A stretch of 8,049 nucleotides of DNA from Clostridia bacterium (GTDB taxonomy: Bacteria; Bacillota_A; Clostridia; Christensenellales; Aristaeellaceae), in contig JAFUPO010000405.1 in the NCBI GenBank assembly GCA_017481185.1, positions 1-8,049 on the forward strand, written 5' to 3'. The position numbers and the translations under genes were made by a program. Positions 5,926 to 8,049 of the stretch are shown piece by piece (position 1 is the stretch's first letter; the number at the start of each line of letters is the position of its first letter). Under the pieces are notes generated by a model. That model worked only from the letters and a program-made list of their open reading frames with translations. It did no database searches and was not told the origin of the DNA.

Positions 5926-6294
5926 TTAGCCAAGCCAATCCAAATTGTATGCCAAAATGCCTAATATAGCGCCTATGGAAGCGGCAAGAGCTATAATGGC
6001 CCATTCATTCTTTGCCTTGGAGGCAATTCTATTCTGCGCGGACTCAACTTTCGGTATAACAGGATGTGTGTCAGCTATCGGCTCATTTAACTCGCCTCTT
6101 AGTAATTCATCTACTGAGATACCTAACGCTTCAGCCAGAACGGGCAAGTTAGATATGTCGGGACTGCCAGATCCTGACTCCCATTTTGAAATCGTCTTGT
6201 TTGAAAGATTCAACTTGTCTGCTAATTGCTGCTGTGTAAATCCCTGCTTTTTTCTCAATGCAGCAATTAGTTTTCCAGTTTGTATATTGTCCAT
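5926..6294 (-). CDS. XRE-family transcriptional regulator with C-terminal membrane helix
   Basis: 122 residues. An N-terminal Cro/C1-type helix-turn-helix (about 6-61) is clear: LIAALRKKQGFTQQQLADKL, then LSNKTISKWESGSGSPDISNL and LAEALGISVDELL, the classical recognition-helix pattern of this family. A linker (about 66-97) leads to one hydrophobic helix (about 98-116, WAIIALAASIGAILGILAY) and the short end NLDWLG. The architecture implies a DNA-binding protein tethered to the membrane. Firmicutes carry many such HTH-TM proteins, mostly of unknown role, some tied to envelope stress or antimicrobial response. The start at 6294 follows GGAG at good spacing and a promoter candidate at 6333-6361. 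The gene is visibly more AT-rich than the transporter genes, which may indicate separate origin. A miniprotein with a similar tail follows downstream. Confidence 0.9.
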   Translation of the reverse strand: MDNIQTGKLIAALRKKQGFTQQQLADKLNLSNKTISKWESGSGSPDISNLPVLAEALGISVDELLRGELNEPIADTHPVIPKVESAQNRIASKAKNEWAIIALAASIGAILGILAYNLDWLG

Positions 6295-6332
6295 TTTACA
6301 CTCCGGGTTAAATTAATCGGTCAGCTCATTTT

Positions 6333-6361
6333 ATGTTATCACACGAAAGTAAATGATTCAA
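6333..6361 (-). promoter_or_regulatory. Candidate sigma-A promoter of the XRE gene
   Basis: On the minus strand TTGAAT (6361-6356) and TAACAT (6338-6333) are 17 bp apart, and the -10 has an upstream TG (extended -10). Each box matches the consensus at four of six positions. It ends 38 bp before the XRE start codon and nearly touches the hairpin behind the HAD gene. Confidence 0.45.
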
Positions 6362-6363
6362 GA

Positions 6364-6394
6364 ACAGGGACAGCAAACCACTTGCTGTCCCTGT
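6364..6394. terminator. 13-bp perfect hairpin behind the HAD phosphatase gene (weak terminator or REP-like palindrome)
   Basis: ACAGGGACAGCAA (6364-6376) and TTGCTGTCCCTGT (6382-6394) are exact reverse complements with a 5-base loop. On the minus strand, downstream of the HAD gene, only TTCTTGAATCATTT follows, a poor T-tract. It may still end HAD transcription just before the XRE promoter, or be a dispersed REP-like palindrome. Confidence 0.6.
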
Positions 6395-6442
6395 AACTTC
6401 TTTATGAACCTCGCTCGTTGGCGAAGGCTTTAAGTGCGCCAA

Positions 6443-7105
6443 TTAGCCGTTAAGAATCTTATCCAGCTCCTCAGCGTTATGAGCAACATACTGTGCGCCA
6501 TGCTTGAGCAGATGTTCCTCGCTGCGATAGCCCCAGGCCACTGCCACACGAACCATGCCGGCGTTGGTGGCGGTCTTCATATCGGTTTCAGAATCGCCAA
6601 CGAAACCGACCTTTTCAACAGGCACGCCAACCTGCTCGGCAAACATTTTAGCCGTGTAGGGATCGGGCTTGTGAGGCAGTTCAGTGCCGCTGCCCAGCAC
6701 CAAATGGAAGTAATCGCCAAACAGCTTGCCGGCAATAACCTTGGTGAACTCATCCAGCTTGTTGGAGATGACCGCCATAGGCTTGCCAGCAGCGTGCATC
6801 TTTTTCACCATATCCACCAGACCGGGATAGGGATAGGTCTGATCAGCATAGCATTTGGCATAAGCAGCCTTGTAAAGGGTGGTCGCCTTAGCGATGGTCT
6901 CGTCGTCTTCCACGCCCTCGGGGAGGCAGTGCTTAATGAAGGTGTAGGTGTCGTAGTTCACCTCAAGCAGCACCTTGTCGCGGGTGATGGTATCAAAGCC
7001 CAGAGCAGTGCGCATCTCATTAATAGCGGTAGAAATGTCGTCAACAGTTTCGCAAAGGGTGCCGTCCATATCAAAAATGACCGCTTGAATATCGGGATGA
7101 CTCAT
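6443..7105 (-). CDS. HAD-superfamily phosphatase, phosphoglycolate-phosphatase-like
   Basis: 220 residues, a typical length for Gph/PGMB-type HAD hydrolases. The four HAD motifs are complete: motif I FDMDGT (11-16) with nucleophile Asp12 and acid/base Asp14, motif II Ser114 in VISNK, motif III Lys146 in PHKPDP, and motif IV GDSETD (170-175) that binds Mg2+. Between motifs I and II is an alpha-helical cap (about 18-90) that sets substrate choice. Such enzymes remove phosphate from small phosphometabolites such as 2-phosphoglycolate or sugar phosphates in the cytoplasm; the exact substrate cannot be read from the sequence. The start at 7105 follows AGGAGG with 7-base spacing and a near-consensus promoter at 7146-7174. 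It appears to be transcribed alone, with hairpins on both sides. Confidence 0.92.
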   Translation of the reverse strand: MSHPDIQAVIFDMDGTLCETVDDISTAINEMRTALGFDTITRDKVLLEVNYDTYTFIKHCLPEGVEDDETIAKATTLYKAAYAKCYADQTYPYPGLVDMVKKMHAAGKPMAVISNKLDEFTKVIAGKLFGDYFHLVLGSGTELPHKPDPYTAKMFAEQVGVPVEKVGFVGDSETDMKTATNAGMVRVAVAWGYRSEEHLLKHGAQYVAHNAEELDKILNG

Positions 7106-7145
7106 ATGATTTCCTCCTGACAGGTATTAATTTGTACATACTTAT

Positions 7146-7174
7146 ATTATACCATTTTGAGCCCATTCTGTACA
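7146..7174 (-). promoter_or_regulatory. Strong extended -10 promoter of the HAD gene, with palindromic -35 region
   Basis: On the minus strand a perfect TATAAT (7151-7146) is preceded by TGG (extended -10). A -35-like TGTACA lies at 7174-7169, 17 bp upstream. That -35 box is the centre of the perfect palindrome TTCTGTACAGAA (7166-7177), and a second TGTACA lies at 7133-7138, so a repressor could act here. Confidence 0.7.
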
Positions 7175-7225
7175 GAAAATGCCGTGCGCAATCAGCACAA
7201 AAAAGAAAGTAGGAAAGGGAAATCG

Positions 7226-7238
7226 CATTGTGACAATG
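7226..7238. repeat. 13-bp palindrome upstream of the HAD promoter
   Basis: CATTGT and ACAATG flank a single central G, about 52 bp upstream of the -35 box. It could be a regulator-binding site, but the arms are short. Confidence 0.3.
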
Positions 7239-7266
7239 GTCAAGTCGTTAAAATGTCTACAATCTA

Positions 7267-7286
7267 AAACATACTTCGGTATGTTT
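7267..7286 (-). terminator. Hairpin overlapping the stop codon of the PucR-type gene
   Basis: AAACATAC (7267-7274) and GTATGTTT (7279-7286) are exact reverse complements around TTCG (CGAA in the minus-strand RNA). The gene's TAA stop (7287-7285) overlaps the first arm. Only TTTTAGATTG follows, so termination may be weak. Confidence 0.5.
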
Positions 7287-8049
7287 ATGGGCGTTTCAGA
7301 GGCTGCTGACGGCTCCAGATCACATAATCACAGATAAGGCGTTGAAGATCCATGGGGCTGCGGGGATTAAGCCCTGTGAGGCCGGAGATTTTTTCGAGGC
7401 GATAGTTAAGGGTATTGCGGTGGATATGCAGGCACTGGGCCGTGCGGGTACATTCGCCGCTGAGTCTGTAATAGGTGAGAAGCGTATCCATCAAGGCGTT
7501 CCCCTCATCATTCTGGAGGGAGGCCATGGTGGGTACAGGCTCGTTCAACATTCCCAGCTTGTCCAAACCAAAGAGCATCGCGTCAAAATGCCGATAGGGG
7601 TCATAGGAATGTACGCGTTGGTCAGGGCGCAGCAGGCAGCCAAGGCGCAGGGCAGAGCGGGCCTGCATAAAGCTGCGCCGCATGACCTCTTCCTGGCGGC
7701 CAAGCCCTAAGCAAACCTCGGGGGACAGATCAAGTATCAGCTGAAGCTGGTAGGAGATAGACTGAGAGGAATTGAGCACAACTGCCAATTCGGCATCGCT
7801 CATGCGAATCACATAGTTGTCCAGCCGCGAGTGGTCAAAATAGGTTTCCAGCCGAGCGAAGCAGGAGGTGACATCTGCATTGGGGTCGTTGATGCCGATA
7901 ACCGCGCAGCTGCGCGTGGAGGTAACGGCCACCTGATGCTGGCGGCCTACCTGACGCAGTGGGATGTCGTTGACAGGGTGTGGCTGATGCTCTCGCCGCG
8001 CAATCCGCTGAAGAATCCGCTGGGGCTGATACCCGATACGCGGCGTCTG
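7285..8049 (-). CDS. PucR/CdaR-type transcriptional regulator (5' end missing)
   Basis: The reading frame is open to the right edge, so 254 C-terminal residues are visible and the true start is outside the window. The in-frame GTG at 7932 lacks support as a start because protein-like sequence (RILQRIARREHQ) continues upstream. The middle region resembles the degenerate GGDEF-like domain of CdaR/PucR proteins (about residues 45-150). The C-terminus carries the PucR-type helix-turn-helix, with HIHRNTLNYRLEKISGLTGL as its core, very close to LFIHKNTLAYRIERI of the other regulator at 4176-5360. The N-terminal sensor domain is not seen, so CdaR versus another PucR subtype is open. It is transcribed toward the HAD gene but a hairpin lies between them. 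Its target may be upstream genes outside the window. Confidence 0.87.
   Translation of the reverse strand, partial: QTPRIGYQPQRILQRIARREHQPHPVNDIPLRQVGRQHQVAVTSTRSCAVIGINDPNADVTSCFARLETYFDHSRLDNYVIRMSDAELAVVLNSSQSISYQLQLILDLSPEVCLGLGRQEEVMRRSFMQARSALRLGCLLRPDQRVHSYDPYRHFDAMLFGLDKLGMLNEPVPTMASLQNDEGNALMDTLLTYYRLSGECTRTAQCLHIHRNTLNYRLEKISGLTGLNPRSPMDLQRLICDYVIWSRQQPLKRP

Noticed and set aside
5945..6316. Plus-strand 123-codon frame across the XRE gene
   Set aside because: Cysteine/serine-rich shadow with no motif; the opposite strand encodes a clear HTH protein.
6434..7120. Plus-strand 228-codon frame across the HAD gene
   Set aside because: His/Gly/Val-rich shadow; the minus strand has all four HAD motifs and its own promoter and ribosome site.
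7342..7710. Plus-strand 122-codon frame across the PucR-type gene
   Set aside because: No motif or ribosome site; it overlaps the regulator's HTH-coding region on the other strand.
1..8049. CRISPR arrays, tRNA/rRNA genes, insertion sequences, phage or toxin-antitoxin genes
   Set aside because: No regularly spaced repeats, cloverleaf sequence, transposase or integrase motif was seen; the XRE plus miniprotein pair lacks a recognisable toxin.

Overview
The window looks like a chromosomal segment of an anaerobic Firmicute, most likely a gut Clostridia/Oscillospirales-type bacterium. This rests on strong AGGAGG Shine-Dalgarno sites, moderately GC-rich codon use, CdaR/PucR-type regulators, an XRE regulator with a membrane tail, and a G-rich hairpin-containing intergenic patch like those scattered in such genomes. 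The species cannot be fixed from the sequence alone.

Left half (1-5378, plus strand): one operon. It starts with the 3' end of a Dpp/Opp-type permease (dppB-like, cut by the window edge), followed by dppC-like, dppD-like and dppF-like genes. Together they form the membrane and ATPase parts of a peptide/small-solute importer. No solute-binding protein gene lies in the window; it is probably upstream. Next come a two-cysteine Asp/Glu/hydantoin-racemase-superfamily enzyme and a CdaR-like (sugar-diacid regulator family) transcription factor. Gaps are short (ATGA overlap, 19, 15, 43 and 20 bp) and no terminator is seen until a strong one that overlaps the stop codon of the regulator gene. The simplest reading is import of a peptide or small acidic ligand, its stereochemical processing by the racemase-like enzyme, and sensing of a related ligand by the CdaR-like protein.

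Middle (5361-5684): a convergent intergenic region. It holds two terminator-like hairpins, a short protein-like reading frame with no start (possible gene remnant), and a G-rich multi-hairpin patch. No intact gene is visible in it.

Right half (5685-8049, all minus strand): in transcription order, a 5'-truncated PucR/CdaR-type regulator, a HAD phosphatase with a near-consensus promoter, an XRE regulator with one C-terminal membrane helix, and a 44-residue membrane miniprotein. The C-terminal tail of the miniprotein matches that of the XRE protein. A 13-bp perfect hairpin separates the HAD gene from the XRE gene, and a 21-bp-spaced repeat lies between the XRE gene and the miniprotein gene.

The best candidates for something undescribed are the transporter-racemase-CdaR operon, the XRE/miniprotein pair with paralogous tails, and a 16-bp hairpin buried inside the CdaR-like coding sequence.
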